Source: Roseburia sp. | GTDB taxonomy: Bacteria > Bacillota > Clostridia > Lachnospirales > Lachnospiraceae | DNA length: 41,592 bases | Assembly: GCA_023664265.1 (NCBI GenBank) | Contig: JAMPFV010000022.1 | Coordinates: 1 to 41,592 of the forward strand | Direction: 5' to 3' | Part shown: in pieces, positions 33,734 to 40,732 of the stretch | Numbering within the stretch: the first letter of the stretch is position 1 | How the letters are laid out: each line of letters opens with the position of its first letter | Made by a program: the position numbers and the translations under genes | Notes under the pieces: generated by a model | What the model was told of the DNA's origin: nothing | The model's input: the letters and a program-made list of their open reading frames with translations, nothing else | Database searches by the model: none

Positions 33734-33776
33734 GAGTACAGCTTGTATTAGTGTATGAGCTGTACTCCCTCCTTTC
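33734..33776 (-). promoter_or_regulatory. Hairpin between ribosome binding site and antitoxin start
   Basis: On the minus strand GAAAGGAGGG (33767-33776) is followed directly by GAGTACAGCT (33758-33767) and its perfect complement AGCTGTACTC (33734-33743), then eight bases and the ATG at 33725. In linear sequence the site is about 40 bases from the start; if the hairpin folds it is about 8. The same repeat could also be a DNA operator. Confidence 0.6.
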
Positions 33777-33791
33777 AATATTAGTCACACA

Positions 33792-34109
33792 TCATTTTGC
33801 CCGTTCTATTACATCTCCTTTTTTCTTCCACTTTGCAAAATCCGTTTGACAAACCGTTATTACCAAATGATCCATTGATACAACTGTCACAACGACATAG
33901 AAACTATTTTCATGTCCATTATAAAAAACCATTCTTGGAGCTTCATTATCATATCCAATCTGCTGTTCTATCAAGGCACCATTTTTTATACAATCTATAA
34001 CCTGACTTTGTGATATTTTAAGTTTCCTCATCTTATCACATGCATGATTCGTAAAAAACAAAAAACCACGTTCATAAGCACTTCTTACAAACTGTTCTTC
34101 TTTACTCAT
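33792..34109 (-). CDS. DUF4258 protein, candidate RelE-fold toxin
   Basis: The 105-residue protein contains FLFFTNHACDKMRKLKISQSQVIDCIKNG and ends in a strand pair with HLVITVCQ, the DUF4258 pattern (a conserved S/T-x-H-A-x-x-x-M-x-x-R/K start). DUF4258 proteins are small, RelE-like and often encoded just before a YgiT-type zinc-finger antitoxin, exactly as here. The probable action is RNA cleavage or translation block; no catalytic residue can be named. The ATG at 34109 is 12 bases from GGGGAGG, and an out-of-frame ATG at 34113 sits closer to that site. Confidence 0.72.
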   Translation of the reverse strand: MSKEEQFVRSAYERGFLFFTNHACDKMRKLKISQSQVIDCIKNGALIEQQIGYDNEAPRMVFYNGHENSFYVVVTVVSMDHLVITVCQTDFAKWKKKGDVIERAK

Positions 34110-34145
34110 TCATTTTCACATCCTCCCCTAAGTTTCATTTTCTTT

Positions 34146-34196
34146 ATCTTATATTATTTTATTGTATTTGTCAATAATTATAATAAAATAATATAA
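34146..34196 (-). promoter_or_regulatory. Promoter/operator of the DUF4258-antitoxin-protease operon
   Basis: Minus-strand TTGACA (34169-34174) and TAAGAT (34146-34151) have 17-bp spacing. A perfect 15-bp inverted repeat, TTATATTATTTTATT (34149-34163) and its complement (34182-34196), flanks the -35 box, with one arm over the spacer and the -10. It fits an autoregulatory operator, with the caution that AT-only sequence forms inverted repeats more easily by chance. Confidence 0.72.
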
Positions 34197-34237
34197 ATTA
34201 CTATAATGTGCTTCGAATAGTACGGGGTACTTACCTC

Positions 34238-34287
34238 AAAAAATAAGACCGCCGCTTCTCAATCCTTTAAACAAAAAAGCGACAGTC
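34238..34287 (-). terminator. Terminator after the restriction S subunit gene
   Basis: Minus-strand GACTGTCGCTT (34277-34287) pairs over 11 positions, two of them G-U in RNA, with AAGCGGCGGTC (34247-34257); TTATTTTTT follows. It separates the restriction genes from the toxin-antitoxin promoter. Confidence 0.85.
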
Positions 34288-34323
34288 TATCCCTTATTTC
34301 CCAGTTATTATTTGTTTTAAATT

Positions 34324-35352
34324 CTATGGCGTTGATTTTTCATTTGCATATAAAACAACGGCCTTAATAATCAATTTATGAATAGCCGATATAATCAATG
34401 CCATTATAGTATAATCTGGTTCTCCATTCTTTTGGGGTAGCGATATATATAATTTATCCGCGTCCTTTGCATAAAAATTTTTACCATAATCAAACTGCCC
34501 ATTGTGCGAAGATTTGTGAATAGCCGCTGTTACAAAAACAGCCGCATTCATCGGTAATTTCTCTGTATGCACAACCGCTATATGATCATCAGCACCATAG
34601 TCATAATTTCTATATTTCGCTGAGCCAAACATATCTATTGTAATTGTATTTTTGAAAAAAACATGAACCTTATTTCCAATAAAATCGGATATTCCCTCAT
34701 CTGCCTCACCTGCTGTAACAAATGGCAAATCACCGGAAACCCTATCCGCACTTTTAAGACGTCTTCCTCTCGTTGACCTCCCGAACAACTTTTCCAAATT
34801 GAATATTCCCCATTCAAGATTATCGTAATCATTAATAGCCTTTTGCTCTGCATCAGTGAGATTATAATTATTTAATCCTTTTTCTTTTAAATATACGGAT
34901 AACTCTATGACACGCTCCGCTTCCAGCTTCACTATAAAATTCTCCATAAATGCATAATCAATTTCCTTAGTTTCCGTTATTGGCAGCTTAATTTTTAATT
35001 TTCTAAAAGTTTCATCTACATGTCGCACTAATACAGACAATAAAATAGATTTTTGCTTATTTAGAACTGCTGTAAAAAACGGAATCGTCCGTGGTGGTAA
35101 ATCTACCTTAGGAATTATTTTTCTTACAAACTGACCGGCATACCATTCATTTTTCCGATAAAAAAAATCCATTTGTAAAAGCCCTAAACTCCATACACCT
35201 GATTCGTTAATATTCTTCTTATTAACAAACCCTGTTGTTTTTAATACACCTTGATTTCCAGATGTCCTTGTTACATAGTCATATGCATTCCCCTCAACAA
35301 GTTTATCAGCATTAAAGCTTAATGTCCTTTTAATTTCAAACAAGTCACTCAT
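34324..35352 (-). CDS. Restriction specificity (S) subunit, BcgI-B-like
   Basis: The 342-residue protein has two target-recognition-like halves. The first starts LFEIKRTLSFNADKL and YVTRTSGNQGVLKTTGFV, the second starts GIFNLEKLFGRSTRGRRLKSADRVSGDLPFVTAGEADEGISDFI; each repeats the pattern of a recognition domain followed by a helix (FMENFIVKLEAERVIELSVYLKE as spacer). This is how type I HsdS and type IIB BcgI-B subunits bind a split DNA site. The size equals, from memory, BcgI-B rather than the larger HsdS. It lies 26 bp downstream of its partner gene and ends at the hairpin at 34247-34287. Confidence 0.8.
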   Translation of the reverse strand: MSDLFEIKRTLSFNADKLVEGNAYDYVTRTSGNQGVLKTTGFVNKKNINESGVWSLGLLQMDFFYRKNEWYAGQFVRKIIPKVDLPPRTIPFFTAVLNKQKSILLSVLVRHVDETFRKLKIKLPITETKEIDYAFMENFIVKLEAERVIELSVYLKEKGLNNYNLTDAEQKAINDYDNLEWGIFNLEKLFGRSTRGRRLKSADRVSGDLPFVTAGEADEGISDFIGNKVHVFFKNTITIDMFGSAKYRNYDYGADDHIAVVHTEKLPMNAAVFVTAAIHKSSHNGQFDYGKNFYAKDADKLYISLPQKNGEPDYTIMALIISAIHKLIIKAVVLYANEKSTP

Positions 35353-35378
35353 TTTATATTCGCCCCACTCAACTTCAT

Positions 35379-37451
35379 TTAATTTTTTGTTGAGTGAGGC
35401 ATTAATTTTCCCAAGCGTTCACCCTCCACACTCTGGTTTTTAAGCAAGCTTGATACTTCCCACGCCAAATAATCACTAACTGTTTTTTTGAAATCATCAA
35501 GAGTCGGTTTAGTATCTATCGGCGCGGTCTGATTCCAATCCGCACCATTTTCCACATCAATTGTTCCCTCGTAGTATTCTTTCTCAGTAAATAATTTCAG
35601 TTTTGATTTCCCGAAGCGAACTAAATTAACGACTTCTTGATACCGTTCCTTCGCATGATCTGTATCCCTCAAATTGCAGCTTGATTTTTTTCGGTTTGTA
35701 CGAGTATATCCATCATTTGAAAAATCAATAAATTTTACAATATCATCATTTTGATGCGCTTCTCCAACTCTAAAAACATAAACATACGTCTGCACATTCG
35801 ATTTTCCAACAAACAGATCTAACGGCATCTTAATACTAGCCAAAAGTGTACTATGCCTCAAAATTTTTTTATTATATGAAACCGCTTTCCCAGAGCCTGT
35901 GGAATTTTGAATAATAATTGCTGCATATCCCTTCTCCATCATAGACAACGCTTTTTCAACAAATACCATTCCATTTCCGGCTGCCGAATATGGCGGATTC
36001 AACACAAATGCATCAGCAGGAAATTTTTTATCTTCGTTTTCAAATCCATAATTACCATTAAAATCCTTCAGCGAATCTTTATTCAAAATATTTGAGCTAC
36101 CATCACCCATTAAAATCATATTTAGTATAGCAAGCATATATACACTTGAAAGGATTTCAAGACCAAGAATATGATTCGCTTTAATATCTGCAGATACAAT
36201 CGCAAGTTGTTCTGGGGATTCTATATTATTCTTTGCATCTATAAGCATTTCATTCATAGCCGCAACAAGAAGCCCTGCCGAACCCGTGGCAAAATCCCAC
36301 ACATAAGATTTATAATTGACTCGGGCAAGCTTTACCAATAAATTAGCAACATAAGAAGGAGTAAGCACAACATCGTTTAATTTATCTTGTGTAAAACCTA
36401 GCCAACTGTACATTTCATTGAACAGTTTTCCCGTAAAGTCCGTTGTCAACCCAATTTTGTAATAAATGCCTAAATCATCAACAATCTTTGAAAATACACG
36501 TTTTAACTGACTTTCACCATTTTCTACTCTATTAATATTGTCTGTAGTCAATGTATTTTGAAGTGTCCTTATAATAAGTTCTTTCTTTTCTCTTGGTAAT
36601 CGCTTTTCATTCAAAAAAGCCGTAATTTTTCTAACAATAATGTCACCATCTGTATTACCTTTTTCCATAGAAGATTTTAAATCAGATTTTTCAAGTGGCG
36701 CAACTTTACCCGGAACACCAATTGTCGCAATAATAGAAGCCGCAACAAGATACACTCTGTCATTCTCTCCTAATCCTTTTTCGTTCTGATAAATATCATT
36801 ATTAAGTTTTACTAAACTTGCATCAATTTCCTTCTCTCTTTTTTCTTTGAGCTTATCAATTTCTTTCTGTGACAGTTGCAAGTTCTTAACTTTCTCAATA
36901 AACTCATCAAAATTTTCTTTCATCAAAAAAGAAAAATCGGTATATTCGTCAACTTTCTGCCCTATTCCCAGATTATTCTTTGAAACATAATAAACCCCTA
37001 TAGAATACACTACTCTTCCACTTTCATCTTTATAACCAGTCATACCGATAGAAATTATATCTGTATAACTTGTGTAGTGCAGTAATGCATTTGCATAATG
37101 AATAGCACCATTTACGGCATAAGAATTGATATTTTTAAAAATTGGTTCATTCTTTGATGTCCTATTTTCCACCTGCCCATTTGAGTCCAACTTTTCCAAC
37201 TTATTCTCATACCCTTTATATTCTATGAGAACGGGATAAAAATTCAAATTTTTGTCTTGCAGTAAAATCTTTGTATCCGGTCTGTTTCCACCTTTTCCAC
37301 CACTTTTTGAAAAATATTCGTTAAGTGCCGTATCAATCTCAGAATTTAAGGTCTCTTGCTCTAACTTATAGTCCAAGCCATATGATTTAAGCCATCCATT
37401 AGCTAAATCAGCAATGATCGGTTCAATTGATTGTACAGTATTTTTAGCCAT
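35379..37451 (-). CDS. Fused nuclease / N6-adenine DNA methyltransferase, BcgI-A-like
   Basis: The 690-residue protein joins a PD-(D/E)xK-like nuclease region at the N terminus (RPDTKILL at about 57-64, then YPVLIEYKGY with Glu77 and Lys79) to a type I-like helical segment and an N6-adenine methyltransferase. In the latter DFATGSAGLLVAAM is the SAM motif and LNPPYSAAGNGMVFVEKAL (NPPY near 485) the catalytic motif. This single-chain cutter and methylase, together with the S subunit, fits the type IIB BcgI design, in which DNA is cut on both sides of the recognition site. A type I HsdM is less likely because no hsdR is present. AGGAGATAAAGAGA precedes the ATG. Confidence 0.82.
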   Translation of the reverse strand: MAKNTVQSIEPIIADLANGWLKSYGLDYKLEQETLNSEIDTALNEYFSKSGGKGGNRPDTKILLQDKNLNFYPVLIEYKGYENKLEKLDSNGQVENRTSKNEPIFKNINSYAVNGAIHYANALLHYTSYTDIISIGMTGYKDESGRVVYSIGVYYVSKNNLGIGQKVDEYTDFSFLMKENFDEFIEKVKNLQLSQKEIDKLKEKREKEIDASLVKLNNDIYQNEKGLGENDRVYLVAASIIATIGVPGKVAPLEKSDLKSSMEKGNTDGDIIVRKITAFLNEKRLPREKKELIIRTLQNTLTTDNINRVENGESQLKRVFSKIVDDLGIYYKIGLTTDFTGKLFNEMYSWLGFTQDKLNDVVLTPSYVANLLVKLARVNYKSYVWDFATGSAGLLVAAMNEMLIDAKNNIESPEQLAIVSADIKANHILGLEILSSVYMLAILNMILMGDGSSNILNKDSLKDFNGNYGFENEDKKFPADAFVLNPPYSAAGNGMVFVEKALSMMEKGYAAIIIQNSTGSGKAVSYNKKILRHSTLLASIKMPLDLFVGKSNVQTYVYVFRVGEAHQNDDIVKFIDFSNDGYTRTNRKKSSCNLRDTDHAKERYQEVVNLVRFGKSKLKLFTEKEYYEGTIDVENGADWNQTAPIDTKPTLDDFKKTVSDYLAWEVSSLLKNQSVEGERLGKLMPHSTKN

Positions 37452-37499
37452 TCTCTTTATCTCCTGTCCTCCATTGATTTTATCTATTTCCCAAATTGT

Positions 37500-37617
37500 T
37501 TACAAACGAACTATAACTCCTAAATTAATGCCTTCCAACATTTCATATTTACTACTTTCATAAAGAAAAGCAAAGCCTCCATCTAAGACATCAAAAAGTA
37601 TTGCCCCAATTTTATGA
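37500..37617 (-). pseudogene. C-terminal gene remnant cut by the MITE
   Basis: From the edge of the MITE a frame without stops reads PHKIGAILFDVLDGGFAF, then a further 20 residues ending GVIVRL and a stop. Composition looks protein-like, and it points the same way as the restriction genes 49 bp downstream. No start codon remains, since the element occupies the upstream side. The product is not recognised. It may be chance in AT-rich DNA, hence the low confidence. Confidence 0.35.
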
Positions 37618-37845
37618 GGCAGATTACACAAAATATTGCTAAGCGGCCTTTACGGAGGTAAATGTGATTTTTCTTAATATTTCGTCAATAAAATAGCGAT
37701 TGCGGACAAGGATGTCCGCCAAGCCCACCCTGAGCCATGGATGGCGAATGGTGGGCGTTCGCGGAAACTGCTATTCACTTTACCGAAATATTTAGATAAT
37801 CCATTTACCGTAGTCAGCAGCGTGCAATATTTTGTGTGATTTGCC
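37618..37845. mobile_element. 228-bp palindromic MITE-like element
   Basis: GGCAGATTACACAAAATATTGC-type ends (37618-37639 and, inverted, 37824-37845) match at 20 of 22 positions. The inverted similarity continues inward for about 90 bases per side (TACGG, GGTAAATG, AATATTTCG, ATAGC), so the whole element is a long imperfect hairpin with a GC-rich centre. No transposase is encoded. The open frame on the minus strand at 37674-37865 is a by-product of the element, not a gene. No clear target duplication was found. The flanking 37846-38026 is AT-rich with nothing recognisable. Confidence 0.75.
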
Positions 37846-38026
37846 GGATTAAAATTTTCATGCACCTTTCGATATCTCTATTAAGCTCGCATCAAAAAGC
37901 TAATTTGAAACACATCTAATTTTTTAATTATCGACAGTATAACATAAAATGCCTACTTCCTCAACCCCACTGCCAATGGCAGAATCTATATCCCGCATAA
38001 AAATCAAGAAATTTTTTATTTTCCTC

Positions 38027-38055
38027 TTCAACTACAAGAATAAAAGGTATATACT
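38027..38055 (+). promoter_or_regulatory. Candidate promoter upstream of the small membrane protein
   Basis: TTCAAC (38027-38032) and TATACT (38050-38055) are separated by 17 bp, about 60 bp before the ATG at 38115. Confidence 0.5.
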
Positions 38056-38114
38056 ATGAATATAGGACAACTAAATCTGTCATTTAACATACAAGACATA
38101 CTGGAGGTGACCGG

Positions 38115-38357
38115 ATGATACTCATACGACTGCCCATAAAAATCATTGCGCTCATCCTTTCCGCACTGTGGTGGATTGTGCGCAAGACAGCATTTCGGAT
38201 ATATCTGTGGCAGATGGATTTCTGGTGGTATTACACCATGCAGAACTGCTACAGCTTCTATCCTCCGTCGTTCTACCACACGCACACCGAGGAGGAAATT
38301 GCGCGTATCAAGGCCGAGGACAGAAGGCTTATACGGGAGCTTATCGACCAAATGTAG
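38115..38357 (+). CDS. Small membrane protein, unrecognised
   Basis: The 80-residue protein has a basic-hydrophobic start MILIRLPIKIIALILSALWWIVR that forms one membrane helix, an aromatic stretch (YLWQMDFWWYYTMQNCYSFYPPSFYH) with many Trp and Tyr that could lie at the membrane surface, and a charged helical tail ending RRLIRELIDQM. GGAGGTGACCGG precedes the ATG and a candidate promoter lies upstream, so it is likely expressed. GC content returns here to that of the housekeeping part. No family is recognised. Confidence 0.6.
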   Translation: MILIRLPIKIIALILSALWWIVRKTAFRIYLWQMDFWWYYTMQNCYSFYPPSFYHTHTEEEIARIKAEDRRLIRELIDQM

Positions 38358-38453
38358 GGATGGATGAATGAATCAACCCTTTTCTATCGCTCAAAACTAT
38401 GCTAAAATATCATTGATACCGCACACTAGCAACCGAGGGATTTATAGAAGCAT

Positions 38454-39281
38454 ATGGTCAATAAAGTCAACGGGAACAATTATTATACCTATAATCGTCA
38501 GAAAAGCATCAATGTGTCCGACACCGGCGAGAAGTTCAGTCTGGACTACAACCGGGACGGGCTGCAGACCGATTCAAAAAAGGACAAGAGCAAGGATACT
38601 GAGGAGAATGGTGTCCGCTTGGAACTGTCCGGCAGCGGACAGCCAACGGCCAAGCCCGTTGAGACAACGGTCTCAAGGGTTCCCGCCGCCAAGGCATCTG
38701 CCACGGCAAAGCAGCCGACGCTCCTCGGCACGCTGCAGGAGCTCCTCACCTCTCTCTTCTCGGCAATCGGCAGCTTCTTCTCCAAGCTGTGGAACGAACC
38801 CGCGCCCGACGAGGTCAAAGACAGCACGGAGGCCTCTGTCGAAGCACAGGACGCTGAGGTGTTTGCCGAAGCAGGACAGGCAGAGCCGGATACAGAGAAT
38901 ATACAGGCAAACGCTGTGGAACTCACACAGGAGGATGTCTTTGAACAGGCTGTAAATGCCTTTTTTGCGGAAAAGCTTCAGGAAACCGATTCGTCTGCTG
39001 CCTTATCGGAAGCGTCGGAAACGGATATCGATTTGACGGAGGAGGATGCCGAGACGGCCTATCGGATGAGCAGGGAACGTCTGGAGGAGGAGATTCGTCC
39101 GTATCTGCGGAATAAAGACATGGCACAGGTCATCAATATTTTGACCGACAATGGCAACCGAACCGTCGCCAAAAACTCCTCTCTTCTGACCTACTACGAC
39201 AAGCGGGGGCGAATCACGGAGCCGACCGCGTCCGACCGGGAACGGATTCTGTATGGGGATAAGAACGCGCGGAATCTATAA
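38454..39281 (+). CDS. Uncharacterised Lachnospiraceae-type protein with acidic low-complexity middle
   Basis: The 275-residue protein has no signal peptide. It begins with an Asn/Tyr-rich part and SINVSDTGEKFSLDYNRDG, then a Ser/Ala/Pro/Lys-rich linker, an amphipathic or membrane-touching helix LLGTLQELLTSLFSAIGSFFSKLWNE (about 88-113), a long acidic stretch, and a conserved-looking C terminus EEEIRPYLRNKDMAQVINIL then NRTVAKNSSLLTYYDKRGRI and a final GDKN motif. I recall similar hypothetical proteins in Lachnospiraceae but no function. GAGGG lies upstream of the ATG. Its stop is 6 bp from the convergent diguanylate cyclase gene, with no terminator between. Confidence 0.7.
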   Translation: MVNKVNGNNYYTYNRQKSINVSDTGEKFSLDYNRDGLQTDSKKDKSKDTEENGVRLELSGSGQPTAKPVETTVSRVPAAKASATAKQPTLLGTLQELLTSLFSAIGSFFSKLWNEPAPDEVKDSTEASVEAQDAEVFAEAGQAEPDTENIQANAVELTQEDVFEQAVNAFFAEKLQETDSSAALSEASETDIDLTEEDAETAYRMSRERLEEEIRPYLRNKDMAQVINILTDNGNRTVAKNSSLLTYYDKRGRITEPTASDRERILYGDKNARNL

Positions 39282-39287
39282 CGCGGC

Positions 39288-40406
39288 TTACTGCGAATTG
39301 TACGGCGTCACAACGCGGTTCTTTCCATTGTGCTTTCCATAATAGAGCCTGCTGTCCGCGTGCTTGATGGTGTCCTCCACGCCATTCCCGCTCCTGTGTC
39401 CGGCAACGCCCAGCGTCAGCGTGCAATGCAGCTCCTTTCCACGGCAGCGGAAAACGTGCTCCTCGACCTCCTGCCGAATCCCCTCCGCGATCTCGCAGGT
39501 ATGATCCAGCCTGTCGGTACTCAGAATCAGGATCTCCTCTCCGCCCCAGCGGCACACATATCCATGGTCGCTCACCCGCTGTTGCGCGATATGCGCGATT
39601 TCCTTTAACACCACATCCCCGAAATCATGCCCATAGGTATCATTCACCCGCTTGAAATTATCAATGTCGCACATGATCAGGCTGAAATCCTCCTCCGCTT
39701 TCAACGCATGTTCCAGAAAGTCCTGCATACTCCGGCGGTTGTAAAGCCCCGTCAGCGGGTCAACGCTCGCCATGTTGTCAAGCGCCATATTCTGACGGCG
39801 AAGCTGGCTCGTAATCGCCTGCATATCCCGCACAAAGATGATGGTGACCATGAACAGAAAGACAAAATTACACACAGAATTGAACACATAAATCATCAGC
39901 TCTGCAAGCGGACCGACCTCCAACGGAAAGATCGCACCCGCAAACAGGGAGAGCGCGCGGCACCCGATAAAGGAGAGCGCCGCAATCAGGCCCAGCGCCG
40001 TGGCGATATAGTAGCGTCGCTTCTCCTCGAGCAGGGTAACGCACATGTAATACCCGAACGGAACCAGCCCGATAATATACTGCGGGAATCCGAACCGCCA
40101 GCCGACGCAGATTGTCGCGACAAAGGAGTGCACGATAATCTCCCAATAGGTGAGATAAAAGACCTTGATAATCTCGCTCTCATACCCGCGCTTAATGATG
40201 TCAATGCACCTTATGTAGACAATCACGCTGCCGATATTGAAAACGACCATCGGCCAAATGCGTATCACGGAGAAAAACAGGAGCAGCAGCGAGTGTACCA
40301 TCGTGATCGAATAAATGATCAGCTTATATTTAAACCGCTCCGCCTCAACCTGCTGCCTCAGCATCTGTTTTATTCTGTCAAAGTTTATACTGCCAATATT
40401 CTTCAT
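39288..40406 (-). CDS. Membrane diguanylate cyclase (GGDEF)
   Basis: The 372-residue protein has about six hydrophobic segments in residues 25-205, a short coiled link (SQLRRQNMALDNMASVD), and a GGDEF domain: DPLTGLYNRRSMQDFL, LIMCDIDNFKRVNDTYGHDFGD with the metal Asp and the Asn/Asp guanine contacts, and CRWGGEEILIL as the active loop (GGEEI). It should make c-di-GMP from two GTP. The inhibitory RxxD site is not at its usual place: RVSD is seven rather than five residues before GGEE, so feedback may be lost. It pairs in function with the EAL protein at 8139-10034. Confidence 0.93.
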   Translation of the reverse strand: MKNIGSINFDRIKQMLRQQVEAERFKYKLIIYSITMVHSLLLLFFSVIRIWPMVVFNIGSVIVYIRCIDIIKRGYESEIIKVFYLTYWEIIVHSFVATICVGWRFGFPQYIIGLVPFGYYMCVTLLEEKRRYYIATALGLIAALSFIGCRALSLFAGAIFPLEVGPLAELMIYVFNSVCNFVFLFMVTIIFVRDMQAITSQLRRQNMALDNMASVDPLTGLYNRRSMQDFLEHALKAEEDFSLIMCDIDNFKRVNDTYGHDFGDVVLKEIAHIAQQRVSDHGYVCRWGGEEILILSTDRLDHTCEIAEGIRQEVEEHVFRCRGKELHCTLTLGVAGHRSGNGVEDTIKHADSRLYYGKHNGKNRVVTPYNSQ

Positions 40407-40553
40407 AGGTTGCTATATTCCTTTATCTGCTTAAAATAATGGTACTCATTAGTAAATTATATAGCATAACCGCGGCAAAGTAAATCAAAAAAACTCCGAT
40501 TACATTAATCGCCTTTTTCGTCAAATTTTCTTAATGCATCTTCCTCTGTTTTA

Positions 40554-40562
40554 TGATATACT
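40554..40562 (+). promoter_or_regulatory. Extended -10 promoter upstream of the GH13 gene
   Basis: TGATATACT contains TG-n-TATACT (-10 at 40557-40562) without a good -35. Transcription would start near 40569, at the first base of the tandem array. Confidence 0.5.
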
Positions 40563-40569
40563 GTACAGG

Positions 40570-40695
40570 AAAACGGCGACAATCACCAAAACGGTGATAA
40601 ACACCAAAACGGTGATAAACACCAAAACGGTGACAATCACCAAAACGGTGACAATCACCAAAACGGTGACAATCACCAAAACGGTGACAATCACC
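40570..40695. repeat. 18-bp tandem hairpin array, seven copies
   Basis: Seven units of AAAACGGTGACAATCACC or close variants run without gaps from 40570 to 40695. Units 2 and 3 read GGTGATAAACACC instead, unit 1 has GGCGA. Each unit holds a small hairpin (GGTGA-CAA-TCACC or GGTG-ATAAA-CACC), and the last one is extended by GTTTT to a 10-bp stem (40678-40700). It lies between the promoter and the GH13 start, as a 5' UTR. The rest of 40407-40553 shows no gene. Confidence 0.95.
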
Positions 40696-40732
40696 GTTTT
40701 CAAAATACATACATAACGGGGAGGTACAAAGC

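Noticed and set aside
35379..37451. Type I restriction HsdM
   Set aside because: The chain has its own nuclease-like N terminus and there is no hsdR; the two-gene plan and the small S subunit fit BcgI better.
37674..37865. 63-codon frame within the 228-bp palindromic element
   Set aside because: It is the translation of a palindromic MITE and lacks a ribosome binding site.
38368..38955. 195-codon plus-strand frame overlapping the 275-residue protein gene
   Set aside because: It is a shifted frame rich in Arg, Ser and Pro over a gene with better start signals and plausible composition.
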